A stretch of DNA of 64,000 nucleotides, taken from the NCBI GenBank assembly GCA_008477525.1, contig SPDT01000013.1:1411501-1475500 (forward strand), given 5' to 3'. Shown here piece after piece: positions 1 through 11,587 of the stretch; the first letter of the stretch is position 1; each line of letters opens with the position of its first letter. This stretch comes from Hypomyces perniciosus. Its lineage: Eukaryota > Ascomycota > Sordariomycetes > Hypocreales > Hypocreaceae. The notes below the pieces were generated by a model, which worked only from the letters and a program-made list of their open reading frames with translations, was not told the origin of the DNA and made no database searches. The position numbers and the translations under genes were made by a program.

Positions 1-593
1 CGTGTGTCATGATGCTTTATCACTCATGCAAACTGCAATACTAAGCCTTGCCAGCACTGGGTTATGTACTGCTGGTTCTTCCCACTGTCGCTAATCGTAA
101 ATCACCAGATTGCCAGCAGCATAGAATGCTTCTAGAACCTCGGCAAAACTGTCATGATGATTTATTTACGTATTTTTAATTCAATAAAAACTCCAAGATT
201 CAAATCCGAATATCTCATCCAATTTCCACTTTCTTTCTTGCATAATTGACACTTCTGTTTGGATGGATCTCTTTACTCGGAGCCTGTCAGGAACCCCCCC
301 ACCATTGACGCTATTATGCAGTCTATACTAAGCCAACACCCAAGATATCACCCTCGTTGCTGTGTCGCTTCAGGTTGGGCAGGGGTTCTCCGCCGATCTT
401 CCATCATTTTGACCTTGGACATCACATTCTCCATCGCACACTTACTGTTCTGGCTTTTACTATAGATTCGCTTCCTTTCTCGCTTCCTTTGTCTACTTCT
501 GTAGTTCATTTCCCTCGTGTGCTCTTGTCCTACGTCGCCAATTGTGCTTTTGTTTGGCCATTGCTTTCTGTTTAATAAAAACCTATCTGTACA
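1..593. other. Left-edge intergenic sequence
   Basis: No supported gene. The short open frames overlap in conflicting directions and show no family features. The last 150 bases are pyrimidine-rich on the + strand and end with an ATAAAA-like stretch before the ATG at 594, consistent with a fungal promoter and 5' UTR. Confidence 0.5.
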
Positions 594-1312
594 ATGGATC
601 CCCCGATGATTATCATTGGCCTCGAGGGTCTCATCGAGCATTCCATCCGGCGCATCACTAATTTCCGCAATGTGGCGGCAGACCGAGAGGGCTTTGGGCG
701 TCTGTCTCCTTCCTTGAAGAAGCTTCAAGTCAGTACCTTGCTATTTGGTAGCATCTACCGCAGGCTCAACCGATATGACTTGATTCCCGGGTGTGACACT
801 TGCCTTGGCATGTGCCATGACAGCCTCGCACAGACACAAATCATGATTGAAGCTGTCCTTGACGACGACGAGGACAATGCGTGGCAAGTGAGCATTAGTG
901 ATCTGATGGACAAACTTCCTGAGGAGATCAACAATTTTATTTCATCCGTTGAGCTCCTTCGAGGCACCTACCAAGAGTAAGACGCCATATTCAGCAACAT
1001 CATCGCATGACTAACACCATCAACAGAGCGGAGACAGGTTTCATCCTCCAGTCTATTCGCGAACTCAAAGGCGTTCGATGCGAGTATTCTCGGCATCTTG
1101 ACGAATGCAACTTCATACCTACGGGCTCCCAAGACCGCATCATTCTCGATGTCTCCAGCGAAGATGACGGAGACTCTGATCAGGAGAGTGACTGCTCACG
1201 AGATACGTCCCTTACCGAGTTTGAGTACAATGATTTCCCTAAATCGAAGAAGTCCCCGGTGAACAAAGTCAACCGCAGCGGGATTGAAAGTCTCATGCTG
1301 GCTGGAATATAA
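594..1312 (+). CDS. Hypothetical fungal protein, two exons (222 aa)
   Basis: I do not recognise the function. Exon 1 (594-976) and exon 2 (1027-1309 plus stop) join across a 50-bp intron at 977-1026 with GTAAGA donor and CAACAG acceptor; the join restores one 222-residue frame. The N-terminal half (about residues 1-130) looks alpha-helical and starts with MDPPMIIIGLEGL, vaguely like the hydrophobic starts of fungal STAND/HeLo-type N-terminal domains. The C-terminal third is acidic and serine-rich (DVSSEDDGDSDQESD around residue 165) and then basic (KSKKSPVNK). There is no signal peptide or obvious membrane segment. The two-exon structure and pyrimidine-rich leader argue for a real gene. The function is unassigned. 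Confidence 0.7.
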
Positions 1313-2278
1313 CCTACTGCACACGCCAATGAGGCGTGGCTCTGATCGATCTAATCGACTAGACACGAACGACTGACTCATACAAGAGTACCACAAAGAC
1401 GAGCACCTTCTCAATTTATTTTCCCTTTATATATTTCCTATCAATACTTCTTTCTCCTTCTCATTTCTTTGTTGATATCAATTTGACTCTGGCAAGTCAC
1501 TCATTTAACGAAACGGGCTCATGGTTAGAATGGGACTATTAGAGGACACACAGGATGTCCGTTGGTAGGGCCAAAAGCATCCACGGCGACACGATCATGT
1601 GTATCTTTTTCTTTTCGATAGCTTGTTGTGTTTCTTCTATTCCACGCCCGCAGCAGGTGTCTGGCTTAGATTCTGAGTTCTACAACATGACCTGGTGGTC
1701 GAATTATAGCTATTTAAAAGGGGTTGGGGGCAGAAAATGTCTCGACATATACAAAAGTCTCAAAATCTCCAGGATACTTTTTGAGTGTATCATTTCCTGT
1801 TTCTACAGATAGTGTTATGTATATATTTGTCGAGTCAATAGGACGAAATAACATTCATCTAGGGCCCGTATGGAGTCTTGGTGAATGGTCGGAAAGGTTC
1901 AATCAGTACTCGTGGAAGGCTCGGAAGCTCAATTTTAATTGTGACTAAGTGAGCTAGGTGGATTGCTCGGGTCAAACAAGTCGTGTTAATACCATCACTG
2001 TCAATTGATGGTTCATCATTTAGCAGTGTCATGGATTTAATCATGGCATTTGTTCTAGCGGTCAGGAGAAAGGTCCCGTGCTCAGTTCGTGATTCAGCGA
2101 CATCACACGAATTTTGGTAATATTTAATTCCTCGAACCGCCGTAGCAGTTCATACCAATCAACACCCTTCCCAAACGCCATCAAACATCAACCAACCACT
2201 TCCAACAAGCTCATCTCGTGATCACAGCACTTTCTCTTCGAAACTTAAACGCTAACACACTTAAAACCCACCACCAAG
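1313..2278. other. Intergenic region
   Basis: About 970 bases with only short, conflicting open frames and no recognisable motif. The last 130 bases, rich in CAACC and CATCAA, look like the 5' UTR of the small gene at 2279. Confidence 0.45.
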
Positions 2279-2566
2279 ATGTGCAATTGGGACACTTATC
2301 TCTACCAGTGTGGCCACTTTGTCGTGAAGCTCAAAAGCCAATGCCACTTCCAGCGAGTCGAGGGCTACCCTGCATGCTACAATGGCGTGCAAGTCGTCAA
2401 GGAGGAATGGGTCTACATCCAGGACGACATTTGCCCCCGTTGCCAGGCTAAGGAGAACGCAGGCCAGGCTGTCCCGCGTCACATTCCTAGCTGGAATGAC
2501 ATCTCTTCAGTTGTGCATGAAACGGCTGTTTCGCGATCGAGGAAGAAGACCACGAAGAGGAATTAG
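2279..2566 (+). CDS. Small cysteine/histidine-rich protein (95 aa)
   Basis: A single-exon frame of 95 residues. Cysteines and histidines are arranged as CNWDTYLYQCGH near the N-terminus and CPRC near residue 55, with further Cys around residues 22 and 32. This could hold one zinc ion, but the spacing matches no zinc-finger family I can name. The tail is basic (SRSRKKTTKR) and could be a nuclear-localisation patch. No signal peptide is seen. The ATG at 2279 follows a typical A-rich leader (CACCACCAAG). A function cannot be given. It is probably genuine because the Cys pattern is ordered and the frame opens at a good start context. Confidence 0.6.
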   Translation: MCNWDTYLYQCGHFVVKLKSQCHFQRVEGYPACYNGVQVVKEEWVYIQDDICPRCQAKENAGQAVPRHIPSWNDISSVVHETAVSRSRKKTTKRN

Positions 2567-3411
2567 ACTTTATTAGGGGGACTATTGGAGATTGTCGTTT
2601 AAAGCGGGACCGAGCAGGGAGGGCATAACAGGCAATTGATGTTAGTCCTGGCATGGTACCCCAGAATTGAAAGCACACACGCATTCATTATGATGATGCA
2701 TTTTTGATTCAAGACATGGAAACCGTATAGGTTCTAAAATAAATCTAACAAACATCTGTGTACTTCGTAACAGGGTATCCATTCACGTAGATTCGTTGTA
2801 AAATATTCTAGTCTCCCGGACAAGCCCTCGGGTACTTCGTACATAGAGATACTTACCCCTGTTATGACGTCTCGGCTCTCCTAACCCTCATGGACTGGGT
2901 TAACTCGGATCTTTGTGACCCGGGGAATTAGCCCAACGTTCTCTCATTTCACAATTATTGGGGTGGCTGGGTGAGAGGATCAGCAAACGCAGATCAGGTA
3001 CAGTGCCACGCAAAAAGTTTCGGTAAATTTTATATAGAGCTGCCTTATAAAAGTTACCGAAACTTTCTTCTCCCTACTGTACTATTTGGTTGCCGGAGTG
3101 CTGAATACCCGACCTATGTTATTATAGGGGGCAAGCTTCCTTCAGCAGGGAGGCCAACGGATAATTGCCGACCCGGGTTGCTTACCCTCCCAATGGTCCA
3201 ATGGCAGCGAGCACGTATTGTGAGACATGCAACTAGTAGTACTGTATGTAAAACATTGAACGCGTTCACCTTAACCAGCGGCGATTGCCCCTTGAGAGTC
3301 GTCCACCGCTGCGCTATAATGCATCTGTGGGGAAATACGAATACATCATGTGGGAGATGTGCGAGAGACTAAGCTAATTTGTATCTCGGCTGACGGAACC
3401 AGCCTTGTATA
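2567..3411. other. Intergenic region
   Basis: No supported gene. Contains two copies of the short GTACTTCGTA motif that recurs throughout the window (about 2760 and 2834). The 133-residue open frame at 2971-3372 has no family features and was not accepted. Confidence 0.45.
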
Positions 3412-3881
3412 CGAAGGTAGAGCCGCAAAGAGAAGAGTCACTTTATAACCAGCGGCACCCCTGCCACACAATACATATTAAAACCCTACCTATAAAAGCC
3501 AGCCAAGCCTGCTGTAATATACTGTAATAGTAGGGCATATTCCCCTATATACTTCGTATATCGCTACAGCTATCCCTTTTAGCGATCCTTTAAGGCTATA
3601 CTCACTAAAAAGTAACTAGACTTATTATTAAATCTATAAATACTTATTTTTAAATTATTATTACTATTATTACTATAGCTGCTTAACTATAGTTTACTTT
3701 ATATTTAGGATATATACTATTTACTATAAATGAACTTTTTTATTTAATAGTTAAGTAAATTTAATAAAAATTTGGCCTTTTATTGTAACATAAAATACTG
3801 TTTAAAGGCCAGTAGTTAATACTGTGTGGCAGGGGTGCTGCTAGTTGCGAAGTGACTCTTCTCTTTGCGGCTCAACCTTCG
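3412..3881. mobile_element. MITE-like inverted-repeat element, AT-rich core
   Basis: About 60 bases at each end form a terminal inverted repeat. The left arm (about 3412-3474) and the reverse complement of the right arm (about 3819-3881) share long runs such as GAGCCGCAAAGAGAAGAGTC and GCACCCCTGCCACACA with few mismatches. The 340-base core is extremely AT-rich and has no coding capacity, as expected for a non-autonomous DNA element eroded by RIP. No target-site duplication is clear. The right end stops a few bases before the TATA run at 3889, so the element sits directly in the promoter of the oxidase gene. Confidence 0.75.
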
Positions 3882-3888
3882 CATGGGG

Positions 3889-3899
3889 TATATATATAA
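3889..3899 (+). promoter_or_regulatory. Probable TATA box of the BBE-like oxidase gene
   Basis: A run TATATATATAA about 80-90 bases upstream of the deduced ATG at 3978, immediately downstream of the right arm of the inverted-repeat element. Spacing is reasonable for a fungal core promoter. Confidence 0.5.
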
Positions 3900-3977
3900 G
3901 ATGGGCCTGCTGCTGCGAGCAAGGGCTAATTAGGAGCCTCATCCCCTCCAAGATCATCAAGATTGGCGTTAGTGAGG

Positions 3978-5570
3978 ATGCGGCCATTCTCCCACACTCT
4001 CGCCGTCGGCATGCTCGTAAGGGCCATTGTGTGCCTCGCAAATCCAACAGCATCAACGGAAGCCTCGGAATTGGGTCATTTGGTCGATGCGGTATAACAG
4101 GACGAACCTCATTTGTATCTTCCCTCGCTGATTAGTCGATAGTGCGATGCCTTGTCTAAGCTCTTACCTGGGAGTGTCAACTTCCCCAACTCCACCACAT
4201 ACACAAAGCAGAACATCTACTGGTCCCAAATACAGTCCGAGGTGCATCCGCGATGCTTCGTCACTCCCAGGAAAACATCCGACGTCTCTGTTATTATGAA
4301 GACCCTAACAGCACTCAAGGCGCCGTTCACGGTGAAATGCGGTGGTCACACAGCGTTCGCTGGAGGATCCAATGTCGCGGGTGGCGTTACCATCGATCTT
4401 CTACACCTCAACGAAATTGCTGTCGCGTATGACAAGAAGACGGTGTCAGTCGGATCCGGAAATCGGTGGATAAATGTATCCCGTGCTCTCGATCCGATGA
4501 GCCTCGCTGTTATAGCAGGTCGCGTGGGTGACGTCGGAGTGGGAGGTTTAATTTTAGGGGGCGGCATCTCCTATTTCTCAGGAAAATATGGCTGGGCGTG
4601 CGACAACGTGCGGAACTTTGAGATCGTTCTCGCGTCAGGCCAAGTCGTCAACGCATCACCAGCGAACAATCCCGATCTCTACTGGGGTCTTCGTGGAGGC
4701 GGCGGCTCCAACTTCGGCATTATAACGCGCTTCGATCTCGCCGCTTTTCCTCAAGGTGATCTATGGACCAGTTCGCTTATTTACCCTGGTACAGCGAACA
4801 AGACGCTCATTGCGCTGTATACGGATCTGAGTCAAAAGGGCTTGGTGGAGGACCACGATGCTCACACGTGGTTTGTCATGACCTATGCAGACTCTTTTGG
4901 GGGCTTTGTAACCGCTCCAAGCTTCTTCCATGCGATACCGCCCCCGGAAAACACGATTCCTCGAGTCTTCCAGCCTTTCCAATCTGTGCCAGGTGCCTTG
5001 CAGAACACTACAGGAGTGAAAAACATCTCGGCTCAGTCCATTGCTATAGAGCAGGCCTACGGATCCCGCCAGACATGGTGGGACACGTCCGTCGGCCTAT
5101 TATCACCTGAACTCCTGGAAGAAATTATCGCTCTCTGGGAGGCCCATGTATTGAAGATTGTTGACGCAGCAAAGGGAACAGAGTACTTTCCGTTTTTAAT
5201 TTTCCAGCCTGTTACACAAAATGTCATTGACGCTATGCAAAAGAACGGTGGCAATGCGCTGGGCTTGAAGCCCCAAGACGGCCCACTCATGATTGTCCAA
5301 CTTGCGTCGTCGTGGGAGGAAAAGGGCCTGGACTCGTTAATCGAACAGGGATTGAAGAAGCTTGTCGACGAGATTGAGGGATTGGCCAAGAGAAAAGGGC
5401 TGTATCGAGGATTTGTATACATGAATTATGCTGGTAAGGATCAAGATGTCCTTAGAAGATATGGGCCGGAGAGCTATGCGCGGTTAAAGGCAACAGCGAG
5501 GAAGTGGGACCCAAAGGGAGATCTGCAAAAGCTTTGGAAGGGATATTTCCAAGTTGAGAGGAATGTGTAA
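3978..5570 (+). CDS. Secreted BBE-like FAD-linked oxidoreductase (513 aa)
   Basis: A flavoprotein of the berberine-bridge-enzyme-like (PCMH-type FAD-binding plus BBE C-terminal) family. These oxidise alcohols, amines or C-C bonds, often in secondary metabolism. The long frame has no ATG at its start: TAG at 4140-4142 serves as the acceptor of a 51-bp intron (4092-4142, donor GTATAA). Joining it to exon 1 (3978-4091) gives an N-terminus MRPFSHTLAVGMLVRAIVCL, a plausible secretion signal, followed by CDALSKLLPGSV, the usual family start. Visible signatures are CGGHTAFAGGS (about residue 105, His for covalent FAD) and LILGGGISYFSGKYGWACDN (about 173). The usual second FAD-linking Cys is not obvious (GRVGDVGVGG), so single covalent attachment is likely. 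The substrate is unknown. It stands alone beside a kinesin gene. Confidence 0.88.
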
Positions 5571-6561
5571 CAATGAAATGACTGGACGCCTTGAGGTCTT
5601 GATACTGAATCCGCTTGCGAACATGCAAATGGAATGAGATGTGGTGCCTGACACAGGATCGCTTAATTGACCAACAACACTGGCATCTTCTAGATATTCT
5701 TGAAAGGCTGTTTCTTCTTCTTCTCTTCTTCTTCTTCTTCTTCTTCTTCCTTCCCAAATTAGTAATTCGTTTTTCAGGCAACGGGATTCCATGCTTAATG
5801 TTGCATGATGCTGAGGTAGGGGATCTCAGCCTACCTAGGTATGTACTAGCTAAGGTAGGTCTGCAGTTATAGTGGCGCCTGCGAGCTCTTGGCAGATGCG
5901 ATTCAGGGAGGTCTTGTGCAGAGCCGGCCCTGCATAGTGGCTGTAGCACCCATTACAGCACTAATCTTAGGGGCCTCGCAAAGGACATACTGACCTGAAA
6001 CTCACTATAATTTTCCTGCACTTCCTGACGACATCACCGTAAAGGTCAGGTTCAAACAGAGGCGAATATATCCATTCCATCCTTAAATCGTTCGCCTGGA
6101 GTTTCCGATCACGGGAGTTTTAACGAGAGAAACAAAAAGGGGTAATCATGGCTGAATTATTGACTAGTCTGACCCTTAGGCACGAATGCTGCGGTTCTTG
6201 GCTGCCTATCTTGGGTTCGGCTCTCCCTCCTCAGCCAGGCAGCCGAATTCCACGAATTCCACGATGCTGTTCCTGAGCTGCGTCCCCCAGTGGAAAAAGG
6301 CCAATCCAGGAAAGCAAAAAAAAAAAGAAAAAAAAAGATGGCGTTCGAGAATTATTCGATGAATGCAGTATTATCCCAATCGCAACTGTACAAGCGATAT
6401 TGAAGTCGACCAGGCAGCAGTAATTGTCCTTTGGTATAAATATAAAGGTGTTTTCTGCTCCTGAGGTTGTTCAGCGCCACGTCTTTAGACTCATCAACAG
6501 CACCATCGCGTCCAGACAAGACTTCGCACAGACTTCGCACACAATTCGCCTGTAACCAGCT
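5571..6561. other. Intergenic region with simple repeats
   Basis: Holds a (TTC)n microsatellite at about 5712-5751, an A-rich tract at about 6318-6338, and tandem GAATTCCAC units near 6245. A TATAAATA sequence at about 6434, roughly 125 bases before the kinesin ATG, is a likely core promoter. No gene is seen. Confidence 0.55.
5712..5751 (+). repeat. (TTC)n microsatellite
   Basis: An uninterrupted run of TTC units on the + strand (poly-Glu/Lys in the other strand's frames). The open frames here arise only from the repeat. Confidence 0.9.
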
Positions 6562-8581
6562 ATGGAAGAATTCATCCTCGAACACTTGGGGCGATTCAAC
6601 ACCCTGGTTGATAAGTTCAGCCCTGAGTCTGTCTCTAAGCCCCAATCCGACGCGGTACGATCTCGGGATATCGTTGTGAGTGCCCGAATTCGCCCTCTTT
6701 CAGAGGAAGACGAGTCCGCGGGTTTCCCTACAGCTGCCTTTCTTCGGGCTGAAATGTCCGGAACTCTTGATGTCCACGAGTTGAAGAAGGTTGTAAGGAA
6801 CGCGCACTACCCGATGCTGAAGGTGAGTTTCGGACCACGATTGTTTATGATGAGATGGTTTGGATAACAGTTCATATAATAAAGTCTTCCAACTATGAGG
6901 TTGATCATGCCTTTGGCCCAGAAGCAACTACGGAGCAGATATACGCAGATGTTGTTCAGCATCTGATTCCTTGGGCTTGGGGTGGTGGCATTGGTACCCT
7001 GTTTGCATATGGGCAGACGGGCTCCGGAAAGACCTTTACTGTCACCCGCCTTGAGCAACTGGTTACCAACGCTTTAATGGATGGGGATTTGGGAGGCAAA
7101 CGCAAGGTCTACGTCTCCATCATCGAGCTAGCTGGCAATTCTGCTCACGGTCAGTCTACTTGCAGCAGCATGCTCAAACAAGAACCCAGCTGACGGGCAT
7201 TACTCTAGACCTCCTAAATGGGCGGCGGTCCATCTCAGTCCTCGAAGACAGCTTTGGAGTTGTCCAACTAGCTGGAGCCCTAGAGCAGCACGTCACCAGC
7301 ACAGACGAAGTTCTCGCCTTGATTGAGAGCGCAGCCAAGTTCCGACGCACCGAGTCGACGCTGAAGAACGATACATCATCCCGGTCCCATTCAATCTTCC
7401 GCATTCGCATCGAGATCCTTGACATTCCGAATGCTGAGGACGGCATGCTATATCTTGTCGACCTGGCTGGCTCGGAAGCTGCTCGTGACCGCAAAAAGCA
7501 CGGAGCAGACCGCATGCGCGAGACTCGCGAGATCAACGTCAGCCTTTCAGTCTTGAAGGACTGCATTCGAGGAAAAGCTGAAGCTGAAGCACTTTTGGGA
7601 GCACCATCGAAACGAAAGCCCCATGTCCCTTTTCGACAAAGCACACTAACCAAGGTGTTGAAGCACGTGTTTGATCCGACGAGCATGAAGACTTCTAAGA
7701 CGGTTATTGTGGCCTGCGTAAATCCCAGTCTTGTGGATATTGGCGCGACGAAGAACACTCTTCGATATGCCGAGATGTTGAGGGTGTTTGTGCCGAAGCC
7801 AAAGAACCCGCAGTATGATCCTGATAGTCCCATTACGTGGACAAACGAGCGGTTGAAGCATTGGATTGGGAAGAATGTAAGAGTTGAGCGCCAAACTTTC
7901 TAAATGAATCACGAGGGAACTGACTGCTCGATCTAATAGTCTGGTACGCCCCCAGTGTCTGCGGATCATCTCGCCCCCACCGAATCAGGCGCTACAATTC
8001 TGCGGCTTCCATACCCAGAGTTCGAATTTCGTTGCCTCAAGACCCCAGGAGTCATCCCCGAACAAGCTCGGGCATTCCGATCCAAGCTCTGGCAAATGCA
8101 CGTTGACTCCCAGTGTGCCAAGACCCTCAAATCTCCCGAAACCGCAAGAAATACCGGGAAAAACGCTATTGTCGAGTACTTCAACATGATGGATGCTTCC
8201 TCTAGCCGTGACAAATACTCAGACACAAAATCTGTGCCATTCAAGCAACGCATTCGTCCAGGCATGGTTGTCAGCTGGACGCCTCCAAGGGGGTATCATA
8301 TGGAGGTGCCTGATGGATTAAATATCGGGGTTATTCTGTGTCCCACTGGTGTTGTGGGAGAGCATGTCCGTGACGGTGGTGGACGACCGGTGCACCCACC
8401 TGACCAGCCTCGGGATGAGAATGACACACGGTACCTCTGCGCAATGGTTTTGCCCGCAATCATGCCTGGAGCGTACGATGTTCAGTTGTGGAGGCAGGTT
8501 GTTGTGGATATCGGCCAGATGAATACCGAGGTCCTGCTGGAGTATGACTCTGAGTCGAGATATTACTATATGGCCGTTTGA
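6562..8581 (+). CDS. Kinesin motor protein, kinesin-13-like (611 aa)
   Basis: A microtubule motor with an N-terminal-to-central ATPase domain. Exons are 6562-6822, 6885-7149, 7209-7876 and 7940-8578; introns of 62, 59 and 63 bp with GT-AG ends and clear branch points keep one frame. The motor signatures are all present: P-loop GQTGSGKT (about 130-137), switch I NDTSSRSH (about 229), switch II LVDLAGSE (about 258), then HVPFRQSTLTKVL and NTLRYAEML. Short spacing before the P-loop and the DLLNGRR and LKDCI segments resemble the kinesin-13/KIF2-24 group, which depolymerises microtubules rather than walking. The C-terminal 200 residues (exon 4) contain a predicted beta-rich segment with RIRPGMVVSWTPPRG, unlike a coiled-coil stalk; no cargo or stalk coiled coil is seen. 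It is convergent with the broken aminotransferase gene. Confidence 0.9.
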
Positions 8582-8749
8582 TGCCTCGTAGAGAAACCTG
8601 CTGACGCCGATGCAACGTCACTGATCAAGCTCTGGAAGTTCTTTCGGATAGGGTCGCTATTGAGGGTATTTCCGAAGTAGGCTTGCTATACGGAGTATGA
8701 AGAGGAAGAATTGATTCATCCCGAAACTTGTGTTCAACTCATTGACTTG

Positions 8750-10109
8750 TTACAGGGCCAGCTCCTGTTCAACCGTGCTGTAAGCTTCCTTCAACAGCGT
8801 AGCCATTGTCTCCAGCTCCTCCTCTGAGACGGTCAGCGGTGGAGCCAGAATAATGTGATCCCCATTAACACCATCCGCCGTCCCGGAGCCCGGATATACA
8901 GCCAATCCAAGACCATGCGCCGTATTCCGAACCCGCGAGCCAAACTTCACCTCTGGCTTAAACGTCTTCTTTGTGATTCTGTCCTGCACAAACTCCATTG
9001 CGAGCAAGAGACCTCGCCCGCGAATCTGCCCAACATGCTTTGCTTCCCCAAAGACTGATCTCAGACGAGATTCCAACAACTCTCCCTTTGATGTGCACTT
9101 TGTCACTAGATCCTCCCGTTGCATGATGCGTTGTACGGCCAATGCTGCTGCGCAACTCACTGGGTGCGCCTGGTATGTAAATCCGTGATTAAAGCTCGCT
9201 GTCCCATTCTTAAGATTCTTAAGAGCATCAACAATTCTTTGGTGAACGAGCACGCTTGCAATGGGAGCATAGCCTCCTCCTAAGCCTTTGCCCAAAGTGA
9301 TGAGATCGGGTCTCGCGTCTCCTTCTTGTTCAAAGGCAAAGTATGTTCCCGTCCTCCCACTTCCACACATAACCTCATCCAGTATGAGCAGGATGCCGTA
9401 CTTGTCGCAAACCCGTCGCACGCCGTCAAAGTATCCCTGGGGAGCTGTTATGCACCCAGCAGTAGCCCCTCCGACTGTCTCCGCAATGAAGGCGATGACG
9501 GTTTCAGGCCCAACCCTCTGGAATTCTTCATTCAGCTCTTGAACTAACTTATCTGCATACTGCCGTTCTGTTTCGCCCTCCAGTCTACCACGGTACTCAT
9601 ATGCCGGGCTGACAAAACTCACACCATCCAGAAGCAATGCGCCATTGTAGGGAATCTTCCTTGCGGGATTGCTGCCCACACTCATCGCACCGATCGTGTT
9701 CCCGTGATACGCCTGCATCCTGGACACAAAACGCCGCCTCTGTGGCTGCCCATTTTCGAAGTGATACTGTCTCACCAGCTTCATTGCCGTCTCCATAGCC
9801 TCACTGCCCGAGTATACAAAAAAGGCCTTGCACAACCCAAAAAGTCGGTCGGTTCCCAACCAGTGCATTGGCCAAGTCCTCAGCGCTGTCCGTCGTATAT
9901 GCCATGATATGCACGTATGCGATGTCTGAGAATTGCTGCATGACTGCATTCTGCACGTCTTCGTTTCCATGGCCGAGGACTGCGACAGCGGCGCCTCCAC
10001 ACCCGTCAAGGATTCGGCTACCATCTGAAAGAGTGAGCTATACTCCAGATCCAGATTTTACGGTGTGAGGTCGGTTGACTAGCAATCGGTACATGAGACC
10101 GGGCCCCAT
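8750..10109 (-). pseudogene. Class III (omega) aminotransferase, two lesions
   Basis: A PLP-dependent class III aminotransferase. The 3' two thirds read cleanly: FFVYSGSEAMETAMKL, LILDEVMCGSGRTG (PLP Asp region), LGKGLGGGYAP (Schiff-base Lys) and NHGFTYQAHP. Upstream, homology (DGCGGAAVAVLGHGNEDV) lies in another frame. The shift falls at the A5 run on the + strand at 9839-9843, where one base fewer would restore the frame. Further upstream the same homologous frame is interrupted by TAG at 10038-10040, in the place of a residue between SGSGV and LTLSDGS, before reaching ATGs at 10094 or 10109. No intron with acceptable length removes either lesion. So this is a recently inactivated gene, or one damaged by sequencing errors. 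The family acts on amines, beta-alanine or GABA-like substrates; the exact substrate is unknown. Confidence 0.8.
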
Positions 10110-10360
10110 CTACTGTCCTGTGAAGTACGAAGTACGGCTGTGAAGGATGCATGCAAATTAAGTTCAAACCAATGCGAACAAAACTCGATGCAGAAAGCTT
10201 TAATATTAATTATGAAAGCGTTACTGCACACTTCATCTAGGGCAAAGCCTGGTGGTGCTCTTGGCCATCCCGCGCTCCTACGCGTCACAAGCATAACTAA
10301 TATGTGATCCGTCTCGGCACGCATGTTTCATGACCATATTCTAATTGGTGGGAAATAAGA

Positions 10361-10747
10361 TCATGAAATCCAAGCTTCCCCCGCAATATCCTTGTAAGCA
10401 AAGTGGGCGCAATACAACCCCAGAACAAAAAAAGCGTCATATCCATCCATCGTGACACTGACCAACTCATTCATTGACGCTGAAATGTTGAACTTGATGA
10501 GAAGCCCGAGCATTTTGCCTTCCCTAACAGCAGTGTGTGACTTTTTAGCCTGACTCTTGGGCGAAACAGAGACTGATCCGATGGGTCTCTTCAGTGCCTC
10601 GACATCGAATCCGCTTAGTTCAGCGATGGCAATCATGAGGTTGGACCAGGATGCCCAGTTTTCGGGCCCGATAAGTTTTAGGTCCGCTGGGAGCTCTGTG
10701 ACCTCAAGGACCTTTAATATTGGTGTTTGTAGCTTCTCGGGCATCAT
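10361..10747 (-). CDS. Hypothetical protein, weakly Gag-like (128 aa)
   Basis: A single open frame of 128 residues. The segment IGPENWASWSNLMIAIAELS resembles the N-terminal part of Copia-type Gag proteins, which often carry a W-x-x-W near a small polar/hydrophobic helix. The resemblance is short and could be chance. No zinc knuckle or pol domain follows, and no LTRs are seen. It could be a domesticated or orphan Gag fragment or an unrelated lineage-specific gene. Two adjacent ATGs (10747, 10744) fit the start. Confidence 0.35.
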   Translation of the reverse strand: MMPEKLQTPILKVLEVTELPADLKLIGPENWASWSNLMIAIAELSGFDVEALKRPIGSVSVSPKSQAKKSHTAVREGKMLGLLIKFNISASMNELVSVTMDGYDAFFVLGLYCAHFAYKDIAGEAWIS

Positions 10748-11587
10748 GAAATGTCTAGGTGCTTATCGACTCTGTGCTTGAGAAATTGAGATGAGTTGGT
10801 TAGCATGACGCAAGATGAGAAATAAACAGAACCAACATCCTCCTACCTCTGACTGCATTAGCTAGCTATAAAACCCCCCAAAACAAAGCCAAGAGAAAAA
10901 AGAAGCAGGCAAGCGACTGAATTTTCTCAATTTTTGGCGCCTGACGAGCAGCCTGTAACTTCTCATCTGATGCTGTCTCCACTCCCTCTTACCCCTCTCA
11001 GCCCTCTCTCTGTTGGGCACCTATGCATGAGCTGTTCGATGCGACCTTGCTAGAGTCGTAGAGTTTTGATGACATCAGACAACACCCGGCAGCACATCGC
11101 CAAAGGCAAATTCATTTTAATAGAGATTGCACAGAGAAGGAATGTAGCGTTAGAAACTGATTCGCACAATAGAATACGTATTTCACAGCCCCAGAAGGCC
11201 GATGGCGCATTGTATGAGGGTTGCTGTTGGAGCTTTACAGGTCCGATGATGTTCATTACATCCTGGTTGTTCTATTACATATGAGTACATGAATTTTAGC
11301 ATAACATAGCCCATATAATATGGCCGAACTGACCTAGACTAGGATGCCACAAAGACGACAAGACAATAGAAAATCTCGGGAACCTCAAGTCACGAAGAGG
11401 GTGCTCATTAAAATGTTAGATTCTGACTACATGTGACGGAACATTAGCCCCGTGAAGAGTGACCATCATCAACCAAATGTTATCTGCGAAGTCTACCCAT
11501 CAATCAAAGCCGGCGTGGATATACTCAAGATTGACCGATCGACATCCTCCGAGAGTTAATGGCTACGTCCAAATCATACCAAATAGA
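10748..11587. other. Intergenic region
   Basis: About 840 bases with no supported gene. Ends at the target-site duplication of the hAT element. Confidence 0.5.

Noticed and set aside
3845..4135. 96-residue frame as the oxidase's first exon
   Set aside because: Wrong frame. The start at 3978, which lies in another frame, gives a signal peptide and a clean intron instead.
5452..5949. 165-residue minus-strand frame
   Set aside because: Antisense to the oxidase end and carried by a poly-Lys/Glu microsatellite.
7174..7833. 219-residue minus-strand frame
   Set aside because: Antisense to the kinesin motor domain, with no family features.
10361..10747. Copia retrotransposon
   Set aside because: Only a weak Gag-like segment; no pol domains, LTRs or primer-binding site nearby.
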